Assembly: GCA_902806595.1 (NCBI GenBank)
Contig: CADCXC010000005.1
Coordinates: forward strand, 2,480,001 to 2,544,000
Length of the DNA: 64,000 nt
DNA from: Pyrenopolyporus hunteri
Taxonomy: Eukaryota > Ascomycota > Sordariomycetes > Xylariales > Hypoxylaceae
Direction: 5' to 3'
The position numbers and the translations under genes were made by a program. The notes under the pieces are model-generated. The model did no database searches. It was not told the origin of the DNA and was given only the letters and a program-made list of their open reading frames with translations. Below are positions 12,323 through 23,613 of this stretch, piece by piece; the stretch's first letter is position 1, and every line of letters starts with the position of its first letter.

Positions 12323-13766
12323 GGCGACAGGATTCCCAAACTAGATGTTTGTAGTTTTCATTACCTCAAATACGCAGGACTCGCAACATTATCTTCGCGC
12401 TCGCCAGAGAATTCTCCCAAATTTCCCCCCAACCGAACCGAATTGATCCAATGGATCCATTCTTTTTTTTCCTCCCTCGCCGGCAGCCGGAAGCACGATG
12501 CGCCGTAGTAAATGCTAATACTACCTCGTCCATGGCGATACGGGGCCAGATGGAGCCAAGAACGGAGTCCACAAGCCCAATCTCGAAGGGAACCCTTCCT
12601 CATTTCGGTGGCTCTGCATCGGTATATAGTTTCTATGATGTAACACCAATTCACACCAATTCTACCCTTGGGTAGCCGTATGTACGGGGTACGGGAAGTA
12701 CAAAGCTGTACTTTAGGGAGAAGAGCCGTGGGCAGCGTAAACAATATGGTATAAATTACAAGTTCCCTTTTCCCCTCCGACGAACGGGAACGAACGGGGG
12801 CAGAACGGGGAAAACGAGGGAAAAACGAGGGACGATCAGTTGCAGCTAAACTCGAATTGGTAGGAGACAGCCTGTTTTGGGGTCTTGGCATGCAGCATCT
12901 GATAAGATCATTGTGGCGCCAAGCCGAGATTGGTGGTGGATCCTGCTTTGTTTTTGATTTATTACTGTGCAGAACTGAGTTATCTGATGGCGCTAAAGGG
13001 GGTGGGTGGTGTGTATCCCTATACGCGGTGGTGGGCGTCGGCCCACAGGGACAACACATCCATCGTCATCTTTTTGGGGGTTGCCTTTGGTGTGTGGGTG
13101 TTCTGTTCCATTCGAGTACCTATACCCGGGTAAAGGGCGCTGAAGTCGCGGAAACGAGTACGGAACATTAGTACGGTACGGTATTGTACAATACATCCAT
13201 GGACAAGGTGAGTCTCACATTGGTAAAGCCTTCAAGCCTACCCACCGTCCCTACATACCCCTACCTCTTACCCACCCAAGGCACCCGAGCGTTGCCTCAT
13301 GTAGGTACCTAACTCTGCGCGTGTTCCCAATTTCTTGGATCCTCTTGTACGACTCGATTCAATCAGCTGGAAGCTGTCCTGTGTCACCACAATAGTTTCT
13401 TTTTCCTCCTTTTCGTGTATTGTCCGTACGCGCAAGGTTGCTAAGCCCCCAAGCCCCCCCTGAAATCCCCTCGGGTTGCCTAAGGGCAGCTCCTCCCGCT
13501 GAGTCAAGCGCCGCGGACTGCGCGAATAAAACAACCTGCCCTATCTATGCCTAAACCCCCCGTCCTTTTTCGCCCTGTCTTGCTCGGGAGAGCTCAACTA
13601 TGTCCCATCAGCTGACAGGGTGGCCTGATGACCTTAACGCCCTCTGCGTAGGATTATTTTTGTGGATTTGATATATCAATAGAATTTAAAAAAGACTATA
13701 TTCGTTCCATCTTCACTACCTTGTTCTTGGTCTCCTTTTTGTTCTTGGATTATCCTGATACCCTTA
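12323..13766. promoter_or_regulatory. Divergent promoter region, ABC transporter / siderophore MFS
   Basis: This is the shared upstream region of the two transporter genes. A 232-codon minus frame inside it has no family features and is taken as noise. Visible motifs are a perfect ATCTGATAA at 12897-12905 and a purine-rich block of repeated (C)GAACGGG/ACGAGGGA units at about 12779-12836. Confidence 0.5.
12897..12905 (+). promoter_or_regulatory. SreA-type GATA site ATCTGATAA
   Basis: A perfect match to ATCWGATAA, the known recognition sequence of the iron-responsive GATA repressor SreA/SRE of ascomycetes. It sits between the divergent ABC transporter and siderophore MFS genes. A 64-kb window would hold about one such 9-mer by chance, so the position, not the match alone, gives it weight. 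Confidence 0.5.
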
Positions 13767-15711
13767 ATGTCAAGTCTCCACCGACGTCTTCCGCCTCCTC
13801 CCAGCATGGAAGACGCTATTACCAGCCAAGCCCCGTTACTAGGTGGGGACCCAAATAGCGACGACGGCGACCACGCCCGGAGAGATTCGTACGGGTCTAC
13901 CTCGAGCAAAGACGATGTGGTAGTTACCGTCGACCCAGCTGATGATACGGCGAGCCTCGATTTGCAGGAAGGCGTCAAACAGGCCGATGCCATCAATCAG
14001 GTCTGGTCGAGGGCCGTGCTCGTTTTGGCATACTCCTTGTGAGTCATGATCACGATAACGAATCCAAGGGCACGTTTTACCCGTTAGAACCTACAGGTCT
14101 TGCTGACCCTTTATCGCCGCTGTAGCATTTTCTTGTGTTCTTTTGCGAATACCCTGCAGTGGCAGATCGTGTCGAATCTCCAACCCTACGTCGTCAGCGG
14201 GTTCAACGCGCACTCTCTAATCCCTACCATCGGAATAGTAGCATCTATCATGAGCGGTATCCTGAAGTTGCCGATAGCCAAGCTGGTCGATTCGTGGGGC
14301 CGCCCGCAAGGTCTAGCGTGCGTCATCGGGCTCGCGACCTTGGGACTAATATTAATGGCCGTGTGTCGCGACGTTCAGACGTACGCAGCAGCCGAAGTAA
14401 TCTACCAAGTCGGCATCAGCGGTTTCACCTATGTTCTAGATATCATCATCGCCGATACTTCGTCGCTTAAAGACCGAACCCTGGCGTTTGCGTTCAACAA
14501 TTCACCAACCCTTATTACGACTTTCGTCGGTGCCGCAGTCGCCGACAAATTCCACCACGGAACCCAATGGAGAGTGGTGTTCGGAGTCTCGGCCTTGTTT
14601 TTCGTCGCGCTTTCTCTACCGATTCTGTCTATATTGGCCGTTAATACCCGTAAAGCGAGGGCGCTAGGATTACTTTCAAGATCTACCCGGAGGAGCCCCT
14701 GGACTATATCGAAAGTGCGCCGAGTATTAGTCGAGTTCGACGGTACGTAGCTTAAGTATTGCCATTTAAAAATCTAGCGATTAACCCTTAATAGCTCTGG
14801 GAATGTTCCTTGCCGCAGTCGGGTTAACTCTGATTTTGGTACCGCTCTCGTTGTATGGTTCCTCGATCAACAAGTCGGTCTCCGTTACTTCTATATTCGG
14901 TATTCCGTTCCTAGTCGCGCTCGCTATACACGAACGAACAGCCAAGCGACCCTTCGTGCGATTCTCGCTCCTTTGCTCCCGGAACGTTGCCGGCTCTTCG
15001 TTACTGTCTCTCGTGATCTTCATCGCTTATTTCGCGTGGGATGGTTATTACACGTCTTATTTGCAGGTTGTACATAACCTGTCCGTCTCCCAGGCCGGAT
15101 ATATCGGACACATTTACGGCCTCGGATCGTGTATTTGGGCCGTAGTCGTGGGTTACTTGATTCGGCGGACGGACAGGTTTAAGTGGCTTGCTCTGGCCGC
15201 CCTGCCAGTACATCTTCTGGGGGGTGCGTTGATGATTGTATTCCGCCAGCCCGACACGAACATTGTGTGGGTTATTATGTGTCAGATCCTCATCACGATC
15301 GGTGGCAGCACACTCATCATGTGTGAGCAGATAGCCGTGATGGCAGTCGCAGATCACGCAGATTTGGCCTCTATCATGGCTATTTTAGGCCTGGCTTATT
15401 ACACAGGCTCCGCAGTAGGAAGCTCGCTCAGCGGTGCGATCTGGAACACGACGCTCCCGAAGGAGCTTGCTAGACTCCTACCCGAATTTTCACCCGATGA
15501 GATAGCTCTGATCGGATCCGATCTTGCGAAGCAGATGAGCTATCCCCTAGGCAGCACGGTGCGGAATGCTATAATTGCTGCGTATGGCAGGGCCCAATCC
15601 CGGATGTGCGTCACAGGGACCGTCATTTCACTTTTAGAGATCCTCGCCGTAGGAGTATGGAGAGACGTCAGAGTCAGTGAGTCCAAGCAGGTCAAGGGCA
15701 CTGTATTTTGA
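13767..15711 (+). CDS. Siderophore-iron MFS transporter (Mir/Sit/Arn type)
   Basis: Plasma-membrane or vesicle permease of the fungal siderophore-iron transporter family, taking up ferri-siderophores by proton symport. Exons 13767-14038, 14126-14742 and 14795-15711 give 601 residues, normal for the family. The joins restore LVLAYS/FIFLCSFANTLQWQ and VEFD/ALGMFLAAVGL. Diagnostic stretches are ANTLQWQIVSNLQPYV, the loop KLVDSWGRPQG, YVLDIIIADTSSLKDR and WRVVFG, all close to MirB-like proteins. About 14 hydrophobic segments are present after a 75-residue hydrophilic N-terminus. An in-frame ATG at 13806 is an alternative start. The gene is divergent from the ABC transporter and in tandem with the acyl-CoA ligase, and GATA sites lie in both flanking spacers. 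Confidence 0.92.
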
Positions 15712-16931
15712 TGATCTGGATTCTATTATAGAGTTCTCCTTTCCTTTGGTCCACCGTTAGATTTCGGGACTTCTAGGAGCATTAGCATGTTACGGTGTTG
15801 GTGTGGGCTCATATTTTCACCTTGTACGGATTAGAAGAATTTAGATCCAACGACTTAATGAGATATTTTGCATTGAAGCTAAATACGGGACTCGATCCTT
15901 GACGACACACATGCAATTTTAACTAACTACGAAAACGGGACCCATCACAAGTATCCAGGCGCTATCCAGAAGCGACGCGGCCGTCCAACGAAGTATAGGG
16001 AAGTACTGTCCAAGTACATGTACCCGTATATAGCAAGACGGTCGTCGGGATTCGGCAGGCTAACGTTTCATCACTTATAAGCAGCGGCCCTGTGCTCTCC
16101 GATCTCGCACCGGATCAATTGTACGTTGCAGTGCATGTGCTAAGGGTGTGGTTCCTGTTCTGTACTGTTCTGTACAATAGCGACCCGGGTTCCCCTAGAT
16201 GATCTTATCAGATCCATAGATTAGATATTTCGTCCCTGTCTCGACCCACCGCCCACGCAACTAGAGCCGGACCCAACAAAAGAATAAATTACTCACATGG
16301 TGCAAGGATGGAGTTTTCTCTCTCTCGTTTTCTCGGGCATCGTTTGCCCCAGGCGATTGGCTGCTCTCGTCCGGATGGCCGGTACCATTCGTTCACTTAC
16401 TCTCCTTTATATTAGGTGCGTACCTACGCTACCTATCTACGTAAGGCGCCCTGTGTTACGCTCGTGATATCCGAGAGCATTAAACTACAAACGGTTAAAC
16501 ATCCGGGGGTACGGCAAAAGATTGTCTAGGGAGAGGGCGAGGATCGTGATGTGACGAATCTTCTAAGACTCACGGCGTTCCGCTACTTGACCTTCTAGAG
16601 GGCCAAGCCGCCCGTCAGCGACTCGTCATCTTTCGGCGTTCGTAAATTCCGAGGCCTCGAAGCAATTAACCAATCTTAGCAAGTCGGCACTGATGGTTTG
16701 CTGACCATACAGGCTTCCGGTGGCAGCTGAGAAGAGACTGGATCAGTAGCCACACGTCGGGCCAAGTTTACTCGCGTTCCATTTCTTGGAATATCTGCCC
16801 TAAGCAGGCCCGCGGTACGACTGGATCCCCTCTTATACTAAGAACGACACAATAGATGAAGAGATAATTATAGCCTTCATATCGAGTGCAAGACAAGTTT
16901 TCTCCCCCAATCCATCGTCGGTCACCACAAG
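15712..16931. other. Spacer between siderophore MFS and acyl-CoA ligase
   Basis: No gene is recognised. It includes the acyl-CoA ligase promoter with a perfect SreA-type site at 16205-16213. Confidence 0.5.
16205..16213 (-). promoter_or_regulatory. SreA-type GATA site (TTATCAGAT on + strand)
   Basis: The reverse complement reads ATCTGATAA, the same 9-mer as at 12897. It lies about 720 bp upstream of the SidI-like ligase start and about 500 bp downstream of the siderophore MFS stop. By eye these are the only two perfect copies in the window, and both fall within the iron-related trio. Confidence 0.5.
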
Positions 16932-18358
16932 ATGGCCACTGAATCAACCGTCTCCTCATCAACGCCAAAATCCCGGCCCCAAAGACAAGTGCTATCTTAC
17001 TTAGAGGGGCCGGTAGATCCTCCTTTAGTCGATCTGACCCTCGGCGAACTGCTGGATTTGCAATGCATACACTACGGCAGCCAGGAATGCATTGTCACAT
17101 CATGGACAGGTGCACGGTGGACCTATAACGAGCTCAACCAACAGAGCTCTCAACTGGCGCGAGCCTTGCTCTCGCTCGGGATCGGTGTTGGTGACCGCGT
17201 CGGTATCATGGCCGGGAATTGCGAGCAATACGCTGCGGTATTCTTTGCGGTCACACGTATCGGCGGAATCTTGGTAATATTAAATAACACTTACACGTCC
17301 ACAGAGGCGCAGTACGCTCTAAAATTCACTGGTAAGTCGGTCTCGATCTATCGACGGCGTAGGTCTCAGCAATTACTAAGACCGTGAAATAGCCTGCAAG
17401 GTATTCTTCACCACGAAAAAGATCGGAAAAGCAGATAATACCAAGTTGTTAGCCGACCTGGCCAGAGAGAAGCAGGGTCCTGACGTCGTGATTCTGAGGG
17501 GGGACTCGGGGTCTTATCCTACTTATGCGGATCTCATCAAGCAAGGGAGGACGGTAAATGTCGCGGATCTTCGCCGTCGCGAGAAGAGGGTCCTCACGCA
17601 TAATGTCTGCAATCTCCAGTTCACAAGCGGCACCACTGGCTCCCCCAAGGCGGCCATGCTCACTCACCACAGCATTCTTAACAATGCCCGCTTCATAGGC
17701 GACCGCATGAGGCTTACCCCGGATGACATTCTCTGCTGTCCGCCCCCGATGTTCCACTGCTTCGGCCTCGTGCTCGGTATGATGGCGGTCCTCACACACG
17801 GCGCCAAGGTCGTGTACCCAGAGGAGACCTTCGACGCGGCTGCCGTGCTGCGGGCCATCTCGGACGAGCGCTGCACAGCGGTGCACGGCGTGCCCGCCAT
17901 GTTCGACACGATGTTCAGCTTACCCTTCCCCCCGAACTTCGACTGCACGAACCTGCGTACGGGCATCATCGCCGGAGCCCCGGTGCCGCGGTACCTCATG
18001 GAACTGCTGGTGTCGCGGCTCGGCATGACCGAGTTCACCAGCAGCTACGGGCTGACGGAGGCGAGCCCGACGTGCTTCAACGCGTTCACGGACGACGCGG
18101 TGGAGAAGCGGCTGACGACGGTGGGCACGCTGATGCCGCACGCGCGGGCCAAGATCGTCGACCACGAGGGCAACGTGGTGCCGCGGGGCGCCCGGGGCGA
18201 GCTGTGCGTCGCGGGGTACCAGCTGCAGGTCGGGTACTGGAACAACTCGGAGAAGACGGCGGAGGTGATGGGGCGCGACGCCGAGGGCGTCCTGTGGCTG
18301 CGCACCGGCGACGAGGCCGTGTTCGACGACCAGGGCTACTGCACCATCACCGGCCGCT

Positions 18359-18393
<35 letters not shown>

Positions 18394-18738
18394 TACCCGC
18401 TCGAGATCGAGGAGAGGCTCGCGGCGCACCCGGCGGTGGCGCGCGCCGTGGTCACGGGCTTGAAAGACGCGCATTACGGCGAGGTCGTCAGCGCGTTCTT
18501 GCAGTTGGCGGAGGGGAAGGAGGAGAAGGGGAAGAGCTCGAGGCCGACGGACCAGCAGGTGCGCGACTGGGTGCAGCAGAAGCTGGGCCGGCATAAGGCG
18601 CCGACGCACATATTCTGGCTGGGAGAGGACGGCGTGCCGGCGGAGCTCCCGCTCACGGGCAGCGGCAAGGTTAAGAAGTTCGAGATGGCGAAGTTCGGGG
18701 AGGAGATCCTGAGGAGGAGGCGTTTGGAGAAGCTGTAA
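16932..18738 (+). CDS. Acyl-CoA ligase, ACSF2/SidI-like (AMP-forming)
   Basis: AMP-forming ligase that activates a carboxylic acid with ATP and CoA. Exons 16932-17331 and 17393-18738 join as ALKFT/ACKVFFTTKK and give 581 residues. Motifs are the P-loop TSGTTGSPKAAMLTH, SSYGLTEASP, the ATP-binding RTGDEA, the hinge GRFKDIIIRGGENIYP and the C-terminal catalytic lysine region LTGSGKVKKFEM. The size and N-terminal block GPVDPPLVDLTLGELLD fit the fungal clade that includes SidI, the mevalonyl-CoA ligase of fusarinine/TAFC biosynthesis. Location next to a siderophore MFS and an SreA-type site favours that role, but other medium-chain acyl-CoA ligases look alike. No canonical PTS1 is seen (it ends EKL), nor a clear PTS2. 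The 3' half is strikingly GC-rich. Confidence 0.85.
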
Positions 18739-20312
18739 ACGGAACGTCAATTTGCTCCGGGCTCTGACCGGCGAGGAATATGCGTTGTTGACGATTATTA
18801 GAACTACGGTTTAGCTACGTGCCGGGCTTGGGCCGCTTTCCAAACACTCTTATACCTAATACATGTCGAATATAATTCACCTACATAGAACAACATCCTA
18901 TATCTATTTTATGTGCACCTTAGGATAGTTGTAGCTGAGGTTAATCTTACCCCACGACGAGGAAAATATTCACGCACTGGCCTCGAAGTTTCCCTGCTGC
19001 GCTAATAACAGAATCGTGAAACCGGAAAAAAAAAAGAAAAGAAAAAGAAAAACCCCTCTCCTGGCATCACTACCTCCAAGTATTGGAAGCAGACTCCCTA
19101 CCTAGTCGCCGGCGCTGGTTCGTGGCATGGACAATTCTTCCGAATCAACAGAAGGTATCGAAATAGCTTCATCGGGTAATCATTACTGTTGGGTGACAAG
19201 GGGTCGTCAATTGGTGGACCGAAGAAAGGATACCATGCGATCGCGTGGTAGGAAGGTTACGAAAAGGGTATTAATTCATCTTGCTTGTATGTGTAGAAGT
19301 TAGGATAGCTACTTCGTACCGATCGGTATTTATACACCCTTTTGGAGTGTGTGCCCTAGTGCCTCGTTGCGTAGGGCGACGAGGCACCTGATGAGGGCAT
19401 ATCCACCGTTGCTGTCGCTACGGTGGATTCCTCAGTACAAAGTTACATAGCTACAATTACGAAGAGAAGAGAATATATCTAAACATATGAAGGTAAGATA
19501 ATAAATAGTTGGCAGTACTTCTTCCCGAAGAGAAAATATACGCAGGATAAAGTACCTCATAACGATCCTTAACCATTTCTAGCTCTCCTAGTCCCGAGAG
19601 CTAAGTACCTAGGTACCTAGGTACCTATATGCCAAAATTTTCCAAGCGGAGAGGATAAACTCTTGATGTCAACTTTCCAACCTCGATAATTCAGCCAAAA
19701 CATGATATGAACGACCGACTACCAGGATAACCAGCTACGGTCAACATGTGAGAAAATTCGAGTAAGTATAAGAAGTTTATCTTCAGGATATTTGTTTACG
19801 CCTCCATTGTCGGCGTACGATGCGCCGAACGATTTAGTCACCTGGGTATGGATCGAGTAATGATCGCCCGCATAATGAAATAATATGCCGCCGTATTGGG
19901 ACCTAGTTAGTATTATTCCGTCTTCCATTACGACGTTGTATTAGCTCTCTGCCGCGGGGATAGCCTCTGCATCCCAGAACCTCCTCACGGTTAACCCTCG
20001 TGCGGCCTTGGCCCTATGTGCTGTGCCACCCGCCGTTTGCTCTTGGGACCATAACCTCCCTGTTTGCCTTGCTCTTTCGCCGGAAATGGAAGTTTGCCAT
20101 CCCCAGGTACAGCAACGTTCTCTGGTCTTACCCCACATACCCCAACGTGAGCTACATCACCTATAGGCCGGGGGTTTGTTGGTATAACGGATAGGATCAG
20201 CCCCGTTGTTCGCAGTGCAACTCCGACTGCATAAATAGATTCCCATCTTCGATATTCACCAAGTCTTCCTCATGACTATGCCCTAGTCCCTAGGTTTCCT
20301 CGGACTACGCTC
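18739..20312. other. 1.6-kb spacer with hairpins and a purine tract
   Basis: No gene is recognised. It contains an A/G tract near 19025-19053, a double hairpin at 19352-19428 (listed separately) and a CCTAGGTACCTAGGTACC palindromic repeat near 19606-19628. The last part holds the GH35 promoter. Confidence 0.5.
19352..19428. repeat. Tandem perfect hairpins
   Basis: The first stem pairs GTGCCTCGT (19359-19367) with ACGAGGCAC (19379-19387), enclosed by an outer TGCCCT/AGGGCA pair (19352-19357 with 19394-19399). The second stem pairs ATCCACCGT (19401-19409) with ACGGTGGAT (19420-19428). Both inner stems are perfect 9-bp matches. The function is unknown. Confidence 0.6.
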
Positions 20313-23300
20313 TTGGTGATGAGGTTGTCATTGTTCCAAGTCCTCGCGGCCCACGGCCTGCTGAGCTATGCCTTTAGCAGCGGGAGGCGGCCCGACGCTG
20401 TGATATGGGACTTTGCCGAGAAGAGGCAAGCTACGCAAGACATCATTACCTGGGATGAGCATTCGCTCTTTGTGCGTGGCGAGAGAGTGATGATCTTTAG
20501 CGGCGAGATCCATCCTTTCAGGCTTCCGGTTCCCTCTCTGTACATTGATATCTTTCAAAAAGTGAAAGCGCTAGGATTCAATTGCGTTTCGTTTTACGTC
20601 GATTGGGCTCTCCTAGAAGGGAAACCCGGCGAATTTACGGCGGAAGGCGTCTTTGACCTAAAGCCATTCTTTGACGCAGCCCAGAAGACCGGGATCTATC
20701 TCATTGCTAGACCCGGCCCTTACATCAACGCCGAGGTAAGTAGGAGCGAGACCCGAACTAGATTACCAAGCAACCTTTGGCTGAGTACGAAGTTAAGGTC
20801 AGCGGTGGCGGATTCCCGGGCTGGCTACAACGGGTGCGAGGCCTTCTTAGGACTAGCGCACCGGACTTCCTCAATGCTACGAACAATTATATGGCAAATA
20901 TCGGCAAGATAATTGCAGATGCTCAGATTACGAATGGTGGCCCGGTGATATTGTTTCAGCCAGAAAACGAATACACCGAAGCTAACGACTTCACGCCCTT
21001 CCCGGATGGATCGTATATGGAATATGTTCTACAACAAGCTCGGGATGCTGGGATAGTAGTTCCTTTCATCAGTAATGATGCGAGCCCAAAAGGTTATAAC
21101 GCTCCGGGAACAGGAGTGGGTGAGGTCGATATTTATGGGCATGATGGCTATCCCTTAGGTTTCGACTGTGCGCATCCTACGGTCTGGCCCAACGGTAATC
21201 TTCCCACCAATTGGAGAGATCTTCATATTCAGCAGAGTCCGACGGCACCTTACTCCTTAGTCGAGTTCCAAGCTGGTAGCTTTGACCCTTGGGGCGGTTG
21301 GGGTTTTGAGCAGGTACGTTTGCAACAAGTTCTCACCGACGCGGTGAATTTGGCTCCTAATAACGGGAACTCGAGAGCCCCTCAATTTTCCCTTCCAACG
21401 TATTGTACATGGCTCACAAGCACATAGTGTAGTGCACTTGTCAACCACGAGTTCGAACGCGTCTTTTACAAGAACAACTATGCTGCTGTAAGTAACATGA
21501 TCTCCGCGATAGCGATTATTCGTTTGGTGTTGCTGATGCATCTAGGGTGTGACGATTTTCAATCTGTACATGACTTTTGGCGGGACGAACTGGGGCAATC
21601 TGGGACATCCTGGCGGATATACCTCGTATGACTATGGAAGTGTTATTAAAGAGGACCGAACTGTTACGAGAGAGAAATATTCGGAGCTGAAATTACAAGT
21701 GGCATTCATACAATCTAGTCCCGATTACCTCACTGCGACTCCCGGCGATCGCTCAACCAGTATTTACAGCGACAATCCCGATATCACCATTACCCCGCTA
21801 CTGGCAAACGGCACGAATGGCGCCTCTTTTTTCGTTGTCAGACACACCAATTACTCGAGCTTGGCATCGACGAGCTATCGTGTGACATTACCTACATCCC
21901 AAGGAAACCTCACACTTCCCCAGGCGAACAAGCCACTGAGTCTCAATGGCCGAGACTCGAAAGTGATGGTTACTGACTACGACGTCCAAGGTGCCCGGCT
22001 GCTCTACTCCACTTCTGATATCTTCACACACGCCAAACAACAGAATCGTACCACCCTCATACTGTACGCCGGAGCCAACGAACACAACGAATTTGCCATC
22101 GAGGCTGCGCCGAGTGTCCAGGTTCAAAGCATTCAAAGTGATGAATCTTACAGCGTGACAAGGAGTGCTTCTTCCGACTTCTTTATCGTGAATTGGACAG
22201 CGTCACCGAAGGGATCCGTCCTTCAGATCGGCGATGACCTCTTCATTCGTCTGCTTGGTAAGTCCATCATGGTGTGAAATATGATTCTTCTACTTACAAT
22301 ATTTAGACCGCAACGCGGCGTATAACTACTGGGTCACCGATATCGAGGGGACTGACAATAAGCTGATAATCAATGGGCCTTACCTCGTGCGCTCTGCCTC
22401 CATCAACGACAATGAGCTGCATATCAAAGCCGATTTCAACGCGTCCACCAAGGTTGAGATTATTGGAGTCCCCGAGGGTTCTACGAAGCTTTTCGTGAAC
22501 GATGTTGAAACCGCAACGGAGTCGTCAGGTCATTCGACAATTGCTACCGTCTCTGTAAATGCCCCATCGATCAGCGTACCAAATCTAGCAGAGCTAGAAT
22601 GGAAGTACATCGATTCACTTCCAGAACTTCAGAGAGATTACGACGATTCTTTATGGACGGTGGCGGACCACAAGACCACGGAAAACACTTATCAACTCTT
22701 CCTTACGCCCGTTTCGACCTATGCTTCCGACTACGGGTACCACACCGGCATACTCGTATACCGAGGGCATTTCAATGCCACAGGCAACGAAGCGAACTTA
22801 ACGCTGTGGACGCAGGGCGGTAGCGGCTTCGCCTCCTCGGTGTGGCTCGACGACCGCCTAATCGGATCGTTTACAGGTAACGCGGCGAACGAAAGTTGCC
22901 AAGCGAAATACGACGTTACCGAGCCTGGGCTCGAACCTGGGACGGAGCATGTCTTCACTGTTGTGGTGGAGAACATGGGGCTGAGCGAGAACTGGGTGCT
23001 TGGCTACGACGAAATGAAGAAGCCGCGGGGCATTCTGGGATGGAGGCTCGAGACCTCTAAGTCGACCAACACGCCGATCAGCTGGAAGTTAACTGGTAAT
23101 CTTGGCGGCGAGGACTATCGCGACCGCGCCCGCGGCCCCCTAAATGAGGGCGGGCTCTTTGTCGAGCGTCAGGGATACCATCTTCCGGGCGCGCCTACGG
23201 AGTCCTGGGTAACCCACTCCCCGCTCGAGGGTATCGGTTTACCAGGCATAGCCTTCTACGCGACGTCGTTTGGCCTCAACCTGCCCTCGAATGAATGGGA

Positions 23301-23613
23301 CATCCCCCTAGCCTTCTCGTTCACCAACAATACTGCGGAATCCGGAACTTACAGAGCCCAGCTATATGTCAATGGATGGCAGTATGGCAAGCTAAGTAGC
23401 AATATCGGTCCGCAGACGGTATTCCCCGTACCGGAGGGAATTTTAAACTACAATGGGACGAACTACGTCGGTATCGCGTTGTGGGCGCTCGAGAAGGGTG
23501 GCGCGAAGATCCCTGCGCTCGAACTCGTGGCAGGGGTGCCCGTGTGGACGGGAAGAGAGAAGGTTGAGCTCGTCGACAGTCCAGGCTGGACGGAACGTGA
23601 GGGCGCCTACTGA
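20313..23613 (+). CDS. Secreted beta-galactosidase, GH35
   Basis: Extracellular glycoside hydrolase removing terminal beta-galactose from plant polysaccharides. Five exons (20313-20735, 20798-21313, 21428-21487, 21546-22257, 22307-23613) give 1,005 residues, the classic LacA size. A signal peptide covers about residues 1-22. The catalytic TIM barrel contains the acid/base glutamate in FQPENEY (E199) and the nucleophile glutamate in YSLVEFQAGSFDPW (E297). GGTNWGNLGHPGGYTSYDYG is also diagnostic. Downstream all-beta domains include SLPELQRDYDD and jelly-roll segments ending near VELVDSPGW. The tiny 60-bp third exon encodes CSALVNHEFERVFYKNNYAA and is needed to join barrel segments. Many N-glycosylation sequons fit secretion. 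No break is seen. The nearest genes are unrelated. Confidence 0.96.

Noticed and set aside
12361..13059. 232-codon minus-strand frame in the ABC/MFS spacer
   Set aside because: Low-complexity, promoter-like composition and no family features; it overlaps the likely regulatory region.
17920..18750. 276-codon open frame antisense to the acyl-CoA ligase
   Set aside because: It is rich in R, L, H and V as expected from the complement of a GC3-rich gene, and the sense strand has complete ligase motifs.
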